Part shown: positions 1-10,685 of the stretch, piece after piece
How positions within the stretch are numbered: the stretch's first letter is position 1
Layout of the letters: every line of letters starts with the position of its first letter
From: Salvator merianae
Lineage: Eukaryota > Chordata > Lepidosauria > Squamata > Teiidae
Direction: 5' to 3'
Length of the DNA stretch: 64,000 bases
NCBI GenBank assembly: GCA_003586115.2
Contig: QVOM02000115.1
Coordinates: forward strand, 4,108,435 to 4,172,434
Notes under the pieces: generated by a model
Database searches by the model: none
What the model was told of the DNA's origin: nothing
The model's input: the letters and a program-made list of their open reading frames with translations, nothing else
Position numbers and translations under genes: made by a program

Positions 1-599
1 TGGAGCTACATAACAATCAGTACCTGGGCAGGAAACACATTGCACCTCTGGTACCAATATTCTCCAGCATGGTCAGATGTGTCTCTAATTAAATTGTACC
101 AATCTTTCTAAATTAGCATATGCAACTGGTATGTAAATCTGCTCCTTCTTTGCCTCTTTACTGCAGAGGTAAACAGCTCTCTAGTTCTCTGCAGTTTGCC
201 TGGTCCTGATTAAAAAGTCCTATCTTCCTATCTCCAAAGCAGTTACTCTTATAGTCTCCTTGGCCCTTTCTGCTCTTACCTGAATTCTGGAATAGGAAGG
301 AGACTAAGGACCTGCCTCCTGCACACTAGTTTGGAATGGAACAGGCCTAGTCCCCTCCTAATACACTTCATCCACATTGAACAAAGCTACTGACTGGCAC
401 CCTTTTCCAGTTCTGTGGTGGACCTCTTTAAAGAGGTCCATAATTGGACTAGGGTCCATATTCTATACAATGAACAATGTGCAGACAGTATGCCCCCGGA
501 ATACAAGTGCTCCATTTCTGTGGTGCCGGAAGTTGGTGCTCTGCCAAAATGACCGTGGCCAGAAACTTCAAAGACTGGGCTCAGCCTTCAAAGCCAGCA
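1..599. other. No gene seen
   Basis: No coding exon, RNA gene or clear repeat was recognised. Translated pieces near 377-600 run into the L2-like segment that follows and may be its eroded upstream part, but stop codons and frame breaks prevent a firm call. Confidence 0.4.
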
Positions 600-1186
600 G
601 CTAGGGCTCTGGCTACAGTAATCCATGCTTTAATAAATTCTACATTGGACTATTTAATGCGTTCTATGCGAAGCTGTCCCTGAAGACCATTTGGAAGCTG
701 CATCTGGTACAGAATACAGCAGTTAGACTGCTAATTGGCACTGATGACTGGACACACATCATACCAGTCCTAAAAGAACTGCACTAGCTGCCTATTTGCT
801 ACTGAATCCAGTTTAAGGTAAACAATAACTTATAAGTCCCCAAATGGTTTATAGATCACCCATATAGAACACCCATGTCCTAGGATATGTTGGTGAAACC
901 CTTTTGGACATGCCACTCCCTTCAGCAGTTAAAGGGGTGGGGATGTATGGGAGGGCCTTCTCAGTGATAGCCCCCAGGCTGTGGAACAGCCTCCCCTCTG
1001 AGGTGCATCAAGCACCCTCACTGTATGTAATTAAATGTCTTTACCCTGTCCTTTGGCTGAGGGAACAACATCCCCTCTCCATGCAGGCACTTTTTAAAAT
1101 AAATTTCTTTTACCTGTTTTTATAGTGATTTTATTGTGACCTCCCCTGAGACCTTCTGGTATAGGGTAGGATAAATAAAATAAATA
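600..1186 (+). mobile_element. L2-type LINE, 3' fragment
   Basis: Conceptual translation across several frame breaks gives the C-terminal signature of L2 reverse transcriptases: a segment like VIHALINSTLDY, then a leucine-rich segment ending near a 'TPVLKELHWLPI'-like block at about 690-800, then 'RAFSVIAPRLWNSLPSEVH' at about 950-1010. The piece ends in an AT-rich ATAAATAAA tail at about 1165-1186. Many stops and shifts mark it as long dead. Confidence 0.8.
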
Positions 1187-1799
1187 GTAAACTGCCAGCT
1201 AAATGAAGCATAGGATCAACAATCAACATGACTTATGAATCCTCAGTTGACATGTATGCATAGTGCAGCCTTCTGCAACCTGCATGTCCTCCACATGCTT
1301 TGAACTAAAGGTACTATCTGCTCTAGCCAGCAGAACTGTCCTTATGAGGAAGTTCTAATGAGACATCGTATCCTATCTAGCACTGTTATCAGAGTTCTCC
1401 ATAAACCTATGGACAAAGTGGTAAACCACTGCTTAAATCTATTGCATTAGTCCATAAGTTGTGGACAACTCTTGTCAAGGGCAAGCCTGAAGAAGTTTGG
1501 AGTTAATCTGTTTGCTCATTGATTAGGATTTTAACAGGCATGGCAGAAGATCTGGCAAATAGTTAATCATGGCTTGTGATACCAAGAGATGCCACCACCA
1601 TTGAGTGAGCCCAGCTCTTTGCTCAGGGTCTAGGAAATGAGGAGAGACTCTTTTGGGGGGAGTATTTGACTTGCTGCTCAGTTTGCTGATTATTTATTAA
1701 TGCATGCCTATTTCACCCTAGCGACCTACCTGGTGACACCAGTCACATATCGATATCTGTGGCCCTGTTTGCATTTCTGCCCTCAATCAATGCCGGCCG
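1187..1799. other. No gene seen
   Basis: Unique-looking AT-rich sequence. No open frame, splice-bounded exon or repeat family was recognised. Confidence 0.35.
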
Positions 1800-1941
1800 G
1801 AATAAGGAATTTTTAAATGCCTTTGAAATTCTATTGCAGAGCAGCACAAAGGACAGGCATTGATCGGATTTTGTAATGCTTTTGCAAAGCATTTAATGAC
1901 AAAGTTGCTCACTTCTGGATCCCACGGTTAAGGTTTGAGAT

Positions 1942-2063
1942 TTCAGAGTGTAGCCTAGTCTGGTTTTATTGCATGAGTTTCAGCTACTGGAGCTCAGAAC
2001 ATGGGTTCTGAGCTCCAGTAGCTGAAACTCATGCAATAAAACCAGACTAGGCTACACTCTGAA
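1942..2063. repeat. Perfect inverted repeat, 59-nt arms
   Basis: The left arm, 1942-2000, and the right arm, 2005-2063, are exact reverse complements over all 59 positions, with a 4-base spacer (2001-2004, ATGG). The symmetry stops sharply on the outside (T at 1941 against G at 2064). The arms are ordinary complex sequence, not a simple repeat. It lies inside an eroded L2 element. Confidence 0.97.
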
Positions 2064-3112
2064 GGTATGAAAGGAGTTCAGGTGGTCACTAATCAATCCT
2101 TGTTCTTCAGGGCTTATTAAATCTTGGAGGAAAGATCTACCTATTTGGATCAAGGAGATCATAAGCGTCTCACTAAGAGGAAGAGTGGTGCCCAATCCAC
2201 TGAAAGAAGTGATCATTCAACCACTCCTAAAGAAAGTAAACCCAGGCCCACAAGCCATCAACAACAACTGACTTGTTGCCAACATCCTCTTCCTAGAGCA
2301 GTGCTTGAGATAGTGGTCCCTGACCAACTTCAGGCATGCTTTTGGGTGGAACTGATAGTCTAAATTCATTTCTGTCAGGTTTCAGACTTCAGTTTGGAAC
2401 TCAAACTGCCTTGGTTGTCCTAAGCAAGATGATTTTTGTCAAGAAAAAGGTAAGGGAATGCAATTTGGCTGTTTCTCCTAGACCTTTCAATGACTCAGTA
2501 CCATCTCCCATGGTATCCTCCTGCAAAGGTTCTCTGGGTTAGGTACTGGAGGCACTGCTTAACAGTGGTTCTGTTCTTACTTAGATGGCTGATTCCAGAA
2601 AGTTGTGCTGGGAAATCTCTGTTCAAACCCTTGGCAATTATGATTTAAGGTTCTGCAGGGCTCTCTTTTTCCCCCCACGCTATTTACATGAAACTGCTGA
2701 AGAGTGGGGAAGGTCATTTAGAGAACTGGCCTAGAGTGTCATTGGTATGCAGATAACATCCAGCTTTATTGGTCTCTTTATCAGGCCCAGGGAAGGCAGT
2801 GGATGTTGTAAGCTGGTGTTCAGGTGTTGCAATGGACTAGATGAGAGTGAATAAACTGATTCAACCAAACAAGACCGAAGTCTTATCCACTCAAGTGAAT
2901 TACAGCCTGGGGTACTCATGGATATAGTTTTATCTTTAGTTCTGTTGAAGGATCGCAGCTTTGTCATTATAGGCTCATGGCCTCTGTGGCTTAAAGTGAC
3001 ACAGGTACTCATGCCCTGGCAATATCTTGCTTAGACTACTGCAATGCATTATATGTGGGGCTGCCTTCAAAGATATTCAGGAAATTACTGCCGGTTCAGA
3101 ATAGGACACAAG

Positions 3113-3292
3113 GGCCCTTTCTGCACTTGGCCTTATTGTGGATTATATCCCGGAATAGGGACCTGCTATCCACATGCTAGTGCAAACTATGAAAGGTCTT
3201 GCCCAGGGTCTACCATAGTCTGCACTAGCATGCAGATGGCAGGTCCCTATTCTGAGATATAATCTGGAATAAGTCCAAGTGCAGAAATGGCC
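3113..3292. mobile_element. Foldback DNA transposon, family A copy 1
   Basis: This 180-bp non-autonomous element begins GGCCCTTTCTGCACTTGG and ends with its reverse complement (one mismatch in the terminal block). The internal halves also pair (ATCC-CATGCTAGTGC against GCACTAGCATGCAGAT), so the whole element can fold into one hairpin. A 3-bp duplication AAG flanks it (3110-3112 and 3293-3295). It sits in the L2-like LINE. No coding capacity. Confidence 0.9.
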
Positions 3293-3390
3293 AAGGTGGA
3301 TAATGGGGTTTAGGCATTTTGAGCATATCTCACTAGCGCTCGACAGCCTTTGTTTTGGGGTGGTTATATAAATACAATAAATTAAATAGG

Positions 3391-5344
3391 GAGAAATTGC
3401 TTCTTAGAAGGTTTCAGTTCTACAGTTAGTGTTCTGTTACAATTTGTTTAAACATAAATCTTTGGACTACTGTGACAGATAACGAGAAAAAAAATCAGGT
3501 CAGCGCACTATTGTGCCTCTGCAAGTACTGATCAATTCATATTGGTATTCAGCGGATGGTAGCAACATAGGTCAGCAAGAGGGTAAGGCAGGCAAATGAC
3601 AGTGCTGGCTTCCCATCCCTCCTATTGTGAGAAGCTTCTCTAGGTGTTTTTCTTGGTGGAGCTGAGATGGCTGGGCATTTGGATGCCTCCTTTGGCCCCA
3701 TGCTGACTCAGGGTTGCCAAAAGCTGTAGAAAATCTGCCAAGCATCAGATACACCTGCCCTTACTCTGGTTTGGGTTTAACATCTGGTCTGCTTCTGGTG
3801 GGACCAGGTGGAAACACCTTCTGTGTGAGACACTACAACCAGTGTGGAGCTCTGTCTTCAAACTCCATGCCTTTGCCAGTAGCTTTTCCACATAAGTAGG
3901 CTACATCCAGCCCCCAAAAAGGGGACGTGTGGGTGGAGCCATAGTCAGACTTCCCATCGTAGACTCTCCAGAAGCTGTTTGACCCCAGGACATTCAGCTT
4001 CATTTAACATTATCAGTGATCATGGTGATGGGAGTTCCTCATCCTTGCTGTAATAAATGTCAGGGATTCCTCCTGTTTCTTCTGTTATGCTCTGGGCACA
4101 ATCATGCAGGAAGCAGATTCAAACATTTCCATAAATAAATCAGAATAAATTTCATTATGTCTTAAAGACTAATATTTTTCCAGTTTGCAAATTCACTTGC
4201 CTCTTGCCCTCCAAGGCAAGATCTACGTGGCACACAATAGCCCACACCATGCAGGTCCATGATCTTGAGCCATATTGAGAGATCTGATCTAAGATTGGAG
4301 GGGCATCCAGCAGCCTACGCCAAAGGCTGTCCACATTACAGACAGCCCAGCCCAGTTTCGGAGGCTGAGAATGAAATTCCCCAGTCTCTGAAGTTACCAG
4401 CTGGGGCTTCTTTTGCTGAGTGCCCAGAAGCAACTCACTTCTAGCGCTGCTTTCATGAGCTCAGTGAAGTGACATCGCACTCCTTGCACCCAGTAGAGTG
4501 CGCTTGCTTGTGAGCACTGGGCCAGTTGGCTGCTGGAAATGCATTGGAGATGGCTTCCAAGTGGCCTCTCAGTAGGGCTATGGCCATGGCTCTTGGTAGA
4601 CCAGTCCACAGTGCAGATGCCATGTTCCTCAAGGGCTCTGGTGCAGGTCAGCAACCCTGTGCAGATACAGCCCAAGACTCTGCAGTTCTAATTTTTATTA
4701 AAGCCCTGGACTTAAGATTCCTGAGTCCTTTTGGCCTATTGTTATAGATTTGTTCCAGCCAGAAGATTGAATATGTTACATAGAACATCAACACCATTAA
4801 TATATTTGCCTTTTTTGCCACCTTAGTGTTGACTGCACCAACTTTCACTGCTGCAGGTCAAAGTAACAGGTTGAGTAACACAGCCAATGATCTCTTGGAA
4901 ATGGGGATGGGCAAGAACCACAAACTTATCTTTATGTGCATAACTATTGTGCAAGCCGGGATTGGCCTATCATTAGTCAGAGTGAAATGATTGCCACAGG
5001 CATCTGATTTGAGATGTTACGAAAGAGCAGCAAATTGAGAGTTAATTTTTAATCATGTGCTTTATTTCCAAGAAAAAGTTGTCTTTGGATTTTTTTTTTA
5101 CCCCAGGTGCCAAAATAACTCAGTCGGCCTTTGATACTACTTATTTTGACTCTGTGTGTGTAAGCGCACATGTGTGCATGCATGCATGCCTTGGGCAGCA
5201 AGCAGAATATTGTGAGTTTTTGTAAGCATTAGGTTATAAATTCTTAAAAAATAGATAGAAAAGAGACTGCAGTTGTCAATCTTTAGAAGATATTACAGTT
5301 TGTGCAGCTTTAAGAATGTAACATATTGCTACATATATAGTGGT
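3391..5344. other. Gene-free stretch
   Basis: No exon or recognised repeat was found. Short open frames here are unrelated to any family I know. The only structure is a TG/CATG simple-repeat patch near 5150-5190. Confidence 0.4.
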
Positions 5345-5750
5345 AAAAAACATAAGAGAAGCCCTGCTGGATCAGGCCACGGCCCATCTAGTCCAGCATC
5401 CTGTCTCACACAGTGGCCCACCAATTGCTTTGGGCCTTCTCAAGCAGAAGACGAAGGCAAAACCTTCACCTGCTCTCAGCTTCCTTCCTTAGAGGCATCC
5501 TGCCTGTTTCTCCAGCCTGGAGGCAGTACTTAGGAATCGATTCTAGTAGCCATTGATGCACCTATCCTCCATGAATTTGTCTAACTCTTAAAACTAATCC
5601 AGGCTGGTTGCTGTCACATCTTTTCTTGTAGTAAATTCCATAGACCAATGACCCTTTAGGTGAGAAAATACTTCCCTTTGTGAGTCCTAACTCTCCTGCC
5701 CACCAGCTTCACAGGGTGCCCCCTAGTTGAAGTGTTGAGCGATAGAGAAA
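5345..5750 (-). mobile_element. CR1/L3-type LINE 3' end
   Basis: Read on the - strand, this is the 3' end of a CR1/L3-like LINE. It has the family tail 'CTGGACTAGATGGGCCGTGG', then 'CCTGATCCAGCAGGGCTTCT', and ends with CTTATG near 5348. The part upstream on the - strand (5500-5750) carries the usual block about a 'cctggattagt...gacaaattcatggaggatagg' segment. Two other 3' ends of the same family lie at 32120-32373 and 57730-57871, on the + strand. Confidence 0.85.
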
Positions 5751-5785
5751 ATAATTTAATTTAATTTAATTTTAATTTTTCTCTA
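5751..5785. repeat. AATTT simple repeat
   Basis: About five tandem ATTTA/AATTT units, directly against the inner end of the CR1/L3 piece. Confidence 0.8.
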
Positions 5786-5811
5786 TCCACCTTTTTCATA
5801 ATATGCACAAT

Positions 5812-5950
5812 AATGCTGGATAGCTCAGTAGTTAAGCACACAGTTTGCCATGCAGCTACCATTCCGGGTGCTGTTTCAAATCGCAGCTGGGACACCTTTC
5901 TAGTAAGGGTCCTTAGTGAAGACTACTAATGCTTCATTCACCTACACTAC
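5812..5950 (+). mobile_element. tRNA-derived SINE fragment
   Basis: It contains a tRNA-like head: an A-box-like TGGATAGCTCAGTAGTTAAGC at about 5817, and a B-box-like GTTTCAAATCGC about 50 bases on. No clean tail or target duplication was seen. Confidence 0.55.
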
Positions 5951-6079
5951 TTCAACTATGAGAGAAAGAAAAATAAAGTCATGCTGACTCAGATGTTGCC
6001 CAGATTAACAAGGTCCACCTCAGATGTTGGGGAACCAGGACTCTCTGATGACAAATGGGTTACTGGAATAAACCACTCA

Positions 6080-7075
6080 TAGACAAGACAAGTGAACATG
6101 GATCTGCTGGAATATTACTATAATGAAAGGGGTTATATGAAAGGGATGAGGGAACTATGGATGCTTACAAGACCAACAATCTCACTCACTGAGAAACAAT
6201 TAGTTACCCAGCGCTCAAATATAATCAAGAGGAACCTGATATCACAAGGCAGAGCTGCTGAAATAAGTATATTAATTAAGTACAAGGTTGCTACCGTCAA
6301 CCTTCACGCTCGACTGCCTAAGCCTAGCAAAAAAAATATAGCAGAACCAGTGCAACCACACAACCATACTCTGGTTTCTCTTCAGATCGTATAAATCTTT
6401 AACCACACAACCATCTCCACTGCCACCATAACCAAAACCAATGAAGTGGTATATGCAACAGTAGCAGTGATTCTAGAGATGCTTTGTTACATGACCAAGG
6501 ACTCAGATGATGATAACTAACAATGCCCCCTTGGAGACTAACACTGGAAGCCAGCATAAGAGACTTACATGAGGACCGCACAGCTCAATATGGCTGTAAA
6601 GATCAAGAAGGAGTCACAACTATCAAGAAAATATAAGGAGCCCTTGAAACTGCTAAACAAAGTCTTATGGCATTGGCCATCAGGCTGGAGAGATACACTG
6701 GAGAAGCAGAGGCCAAAAAGAGTAATCTAAAGTATATCTTCAATTACAAAGTGGTAGGCTATTAAGAACAGATCCACCAAGAGCTGAAACTGAACAATAT
6801 TGGAAAACATATGAGAAAAATAATGCTGTCATAAAATCAATGCCCAGCAGCTAATAGGCCTGAGAACAGACCATTGCAATCTCCAAGAGGAGGACTCAGT
6901 TGCCATGACAGAAGCAGACATTCAACGGTGGATCAAGCATATGAAGACATGGACATTACCAGGCCTGGACATGATCCACACATACTGGTTTAAGGAACTA
7001 ACAGCACTGCATGAATGCCTAGTACCACAAATTAATCAGCTACTATCAGCTGGATCCTACCCTCACTGGAAAAGG
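6080..7075 (+). mobile_element. R4/Dong-like LINE fragment
   Basis: Frames read as parts of an R4/Dong-clade non-LTR polymerase. An N-terminal piece with 'TEKQLVTQRSNIIKRNLIS' is at about 6190-6250. A 'GVTTIKK' block (preceding the arginine-rich linker) is at about 6610-6635. Then comes 'MTEADIQRWIKHMKTWTLPG' at about 6905-6965, followed by LDMIHTYWFKEL, which matches the 'APGPDGIHGYWLK-L' block at the start of the RT domain. Frameshifts and stops make it inactive, and the catalytic FADD region is absent. Confidence 0.65.
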
Positions 7076-7079
7076 CCCT

Positions 7080-7255
7080 GATGCTGTGAAAGATTGAAGA
7101 CAAACAGAGAATGGGATGGGCAGAGGATGAGATGGATAGATAATATCATGGAAGCAATGAACATGGGCTTGGGCAAATTTTGGGAGGCAGCAGAAGACAG
7201 AAGAGCCTGGTATGCTGTGGGCCAACAAATTTCTGTAAGAGCTAACCACAATTTG
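7080..7255 (+). mobile_element. BovB (RTE) LINE 3' end of ORF
   Basis: Translation gives a segment of the form RMRWIDNIMEAMNMGLGKFW, then EAAEDRRAWYAVG. This is the characteristic BovB polymerase C-terminus (WLDGI...MSL.KL....DREAW.A.VHGV in other species). It follows the R4-like piece with no spacer, so one element landed in or next to the other. BovB is abundant in squamates and supports the host assignment. Confidence 0.7.
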
Positions 7256-7529
7256 TTGAGGTCTACACAATCAAAGGTTATAAACAATAAAGTAGAGATA
7301 AATGTTTTTCTGGAACTCCGTGCTTTTTCTATTATCCAGCAGACGCTGGTAATTTATCATTATTTTTATTAACGTTATCCATTATATAACATGGAGGTAT
7401 AATGATAACAGCATGTAACCATAGAACATTTACATGTTGATAATTTGATTTCGGATGCCTGTGCCTCTTCTGAATTGAGGTTGTACATCTGGCAGTCTAG
7501 CATGTTGGATCTTGAATATGTAGGTACTG

Positions 7530-7642
7530 TTTTAGACAATCTATTTTATTTACATTTATAATTATTTTATTGTGACCCACCCTTAGACCTACAGGATAGA
7601 AATATAAATGAATGAATGAATGAATGAATGAATGAATGAATA
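7530..7642 (+). repeat. LINE 3' tail with (AATG)n
   Basis: A block reading 'TTATTGTGACCCACCCTTAG' and 'CCTACAGGATAGAAATATAA' resembles the 3' end of the L2-type element at 1130-1180. It runs into about eight AATG units (7605-7642). Confidence 0.65.
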
Positions 7643-10379
7643 TCTTGCTGGCACTGTTTGGCATTGCCCTTTTTGGTACTGGAGCATGGATCGAATTTTT
7701 CCAGTTCAGTAGCTACTGTTGTGGTTTCCAGATTTGCTGGCACATTGCATTTAGCACCGTGACAGCATCCTTTTACAAGTTTTTAAACAATTCAGCTGGA
7801 ATTAAATCACCTCCTGTAGCTTTGTTATTAGCAATGAATAGTAGAATTTCTCTACTATTAGCATTTCTCTTATCTTCTTAATGAGAAAAACTATGAAGAA
7901 CAGGCAGTGCTAGGTAGAAATTATTTTTAGTCCTAAATAATAATAATTATAATCATATTATCATAATTATTCATCGTCATTGTCAGATAACATCTATATT
8001 GGCCACTGCCGGAAAGAAGATTGCAAACTAAAGAACATCAGTGGATGGATTTGGCATGGAGTGCGTAGATGGATTCTGTATCTAAATAAATTCTACCAAC
8101 ACTACTAACACCATAATTCTTTAGATTCCTATGTCCCTATTTGTGAAGAAAAACGCTTCCCCTTTCCAAAGGACCAGAAGAACACCAGTGGAAATGTAAA
8201 TTAACTAGAAGCCTCAAACTGCTTCTGTGCATCTCAAGTTGCTCCACAGGAAATTCTGTTTCTAAACCCCACTTTAATTAACAGCACTTAGCATTTGCCC
8301 AAGAGGTGCTAAGTACTGCAAAGTGAAGATGATTAGCACCTCTTCACAGGACTTGATTGCACTGGACAATATAGGACACTCCCTACTGTTTTTCTAAAAG
8401 CCATGAAAATGGTCCCCAAACTGTCTGTTGCTGCTACTGAAGGTCCCAGTTTGCCACCTAGAATTCTCATTCTTCAGTTTCCTGGCCGATTTCTCCAGCC
8501 ACTTCCAAGGGATAGGCTAAGGTCAGTTCCATGCAAAGTAATATTGTATGAATTATACAACATTCTGCATATTTGCTGAGGAGAACGGAATGGTAGTTCC
8601 ACAATAACCACATCAGCAGAATGGACAGTAACTTTTGCAGTCACCCACTTCACAGCAGAAGATTTGAGTGTGGCCTTTCCGTGCAATTGTGGAAATCATG
8701 TGGGAAGCGAATTACTGATGTTGCAATTGTAAATGACTGGAAGTTTCATGACTCAGTCACAGAGCATATGCTTTGAATGCCAAAGGCCCTAGGTTGAGCC
8801 CTTGGCATCTTCAGGTGGGAAAAGCCTGCCAGTCAATCTTAGGCTAGATGGATCAGTGGTCTGATTTGGTGTAAGATGTTTTCTGTGATGCTCTGGCCAT
8901 CTCTACAATCCAAGACATTTTGCTTCCTGAGGCAGAGCAAGAAACATCGATTCCTTTCTTAAGGCCAAGTTGCAAAATGTCTGAGCATGCCAAAATGTTT
9001 CAGCACCTGAGGCAAAAACATCCCACAAACACTTCTTCTCTGATCCCGGACAATAAAAATACAATTATGGAAATAACTAACAATTTGCTGGTTCTTCTTG
9101 CCTGAGGCATCCGTCTCACCCTGCCCAACGGTAGGACTGGTCCTGAATCAGGAGGGAAGATCAACCACAAGTTTTGTCTCCCTTGAACAGCCTAGGAGGT
9201 TTTAAGCAGGTTTGCTAAAAACTACCCTGATCCCTCTGCTTTCATTTCCAGCCCTGGGTTGCATCTCTAGGAGTAAGGGCTGTATGTACCAGCCATAACT
9301 CTTGCTCAAATTAAGGCACAGACTATCTTTGCCCAGAGTTGGTAGTAACAAGAACAAGATGAAGAAGACAGGCATTCTTTGTACCCCTTCCTATTATATT
9401 CAGTAGATTAAGGTGCGGAGATACTGATGAGAGAATAGCATCTTGCACTGACACCTGCATAATCCTTGAAAGTACAGATGTTCCCATTCATTATTTGCTA
9501 TTCTTATTCCCCTGTTCTTAACTGTGCCTTTGACCATTCTCCCTTTGCAACTGTGTCTATTTCAAACGTGTTGACTCCTTGTGGCTAAGTGCTGTTTTTC
9601 TACTTCTGCTATTCTATATAATGCTCAGGCAGTGATGTTGATGATTTATTGTTTACAGTATTTGTTTAATTTATTAACAGTTTTCTATACATATACTCAA
9701 CAAAACATTCAACAGTCTTAGACATTAAGAAAACCTCATAAACAAAATAGAAGCAACAGCTATTAGAGTAAACAAACAAACAAAAAAACCCTAAAAGCAC
9801 TTTATAAAATACAAATTCATAAATAAATTCCCTCCCTCAAAACATATCAACCCACCATGCATTCACTGGGATAAAGACAGACTAAATTTTCCACAACTAT
9901 TGATAATAGCTTTGAGATCTCTTGAATGCCTGATGAGTTTCCCTTGGGAGAGATTTTCCATAGATGCAGAGACATCACTAAAAAAGATATTCCCCTATAG
10001 CCACACTCTGCACTACAGCAAGCAATGTTGTAAAAAGGAAAGGCCTCAAGGACCGCCGTGGCTCACAGACTGGGACTGCAGAGTGACAGTGGAGGGGTGC
10101 AGATCTGACTAGAAGCCTCATTTTTACTTCCTTGCATTGTGCTTGGATTCAATGCAGATCAAAACATAAAGCAACAAGTGTTCAGGCTTCCAACTGGGGC
10201 TTTGCCCCCTCCTTCCTTCCCTCCCTCCCTCCTTCCCTGCACTGCAGTCACAATTTACTGTTGCTGTGTGATCCAGGGTGGATTATGTGGATAATTTCAG
10301 AAAGGGATGGATGAACCTGTTTGCTTGGGGGCCGTGCCAGCCTGCCCCATTTCTGCCCCCCAGTAGGTAAGTACTGTAC
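7643..10379. other. Gene-free stretch
   Basis: No exon was recognised. It holds an AT-rich ATAATAATTATAAT patch near 7935-7975, a SINE-like piece at 8752-8890, an AT-rich stretch at 9640-9900 that resembles a LINE tail on the - strand, and a CCTT/CCCT pyrimidine run at about 10203-10240. Confidence 0.4.
8752..8890 (+). mobile_element. tRNA-derived SINE fragment
   Basis: The order of blocks matches a common squamate SINE: AGCATATGCTTTGAATGCCAA, then a B-box-like AGGTTGAGCCC, then 'ATCTTCAGGTGGGAAAAGCC', and a tail with 'TAGATGGATCAGTGGTCTGA'. The 5' A-box region is eroded. Confidence 0.6.
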
Positions 10380-10685
10380 GGTGGCACGGTGGCGCAGGAG
10401 GCTAAGGCACTGATCTTTCAATAGGAGGATCGGAGTTCGAGGCCCCTGTCTGCCATGTAAAGGTGATGAGCGCCCTCTACTGGCCTCTAGCTCCAGTCAA
10501 CCTAGCTGTTCGAAAGCAAGTAATTGCAAGTAGATAAAGAGGGAGCATCACATTGTGTGATGCGGAAGATAGATAGATGTAAGCCTTCGGGCAAAAAAAT
10601 AACCTTGTAAGCCGCTTTGAGTCAGTTTCAGCCGAGAAAAGCGGGGTATAAAAACCAACTTCTTTTTCTTCTTCTTCTTCTTTAC
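10380..10685 (+). mobile_element. tRNA-derived SINE with (CTT)n tail
   Basis: The head has an A-box-like GGTGGCGCAGGAGGCTAAGG and a B-box GGAGTTCGAGGCCCC about 45 bases later. The body ends in TTGTAAGCCGCTTTGAGTC and 'AGAAAAGCGGGGTATAAAAA', then a CTT repeat. The tail differs from the BovB-like tails of the other SINEs in the window, so it is a second SINE type, with its 3' end presumably borrowed from another LINE. Confidence 0.85.

Larger units (their letters stand above)
1800..3390 (+). mobile_element. Degenerate L2-type LINE, interrupted
   Basis: Frames along the + strand give pieces of an L2 polymerase in the expected order. A segment like NKEFLNAFEILLQSS is at about 1800-1900. A 'LLKKVNPGP...VANI-FL' block is at about 2220-2310, followed by 'FLSGFRLQFGTQTALVVL' at 2369-2422. 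A 'VCR-HPALLVSLSGPGKAV' block is at about 2745-2800. The element ends in an ATAAATACAATAAATTAAATA tail near 3370-3390. It is broken by stops, by the perfect palindrome at 1942-2063 and by a foldback transposon at 3113-3292, so both are younger than the LINE insertion. Confidence 0.75.
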
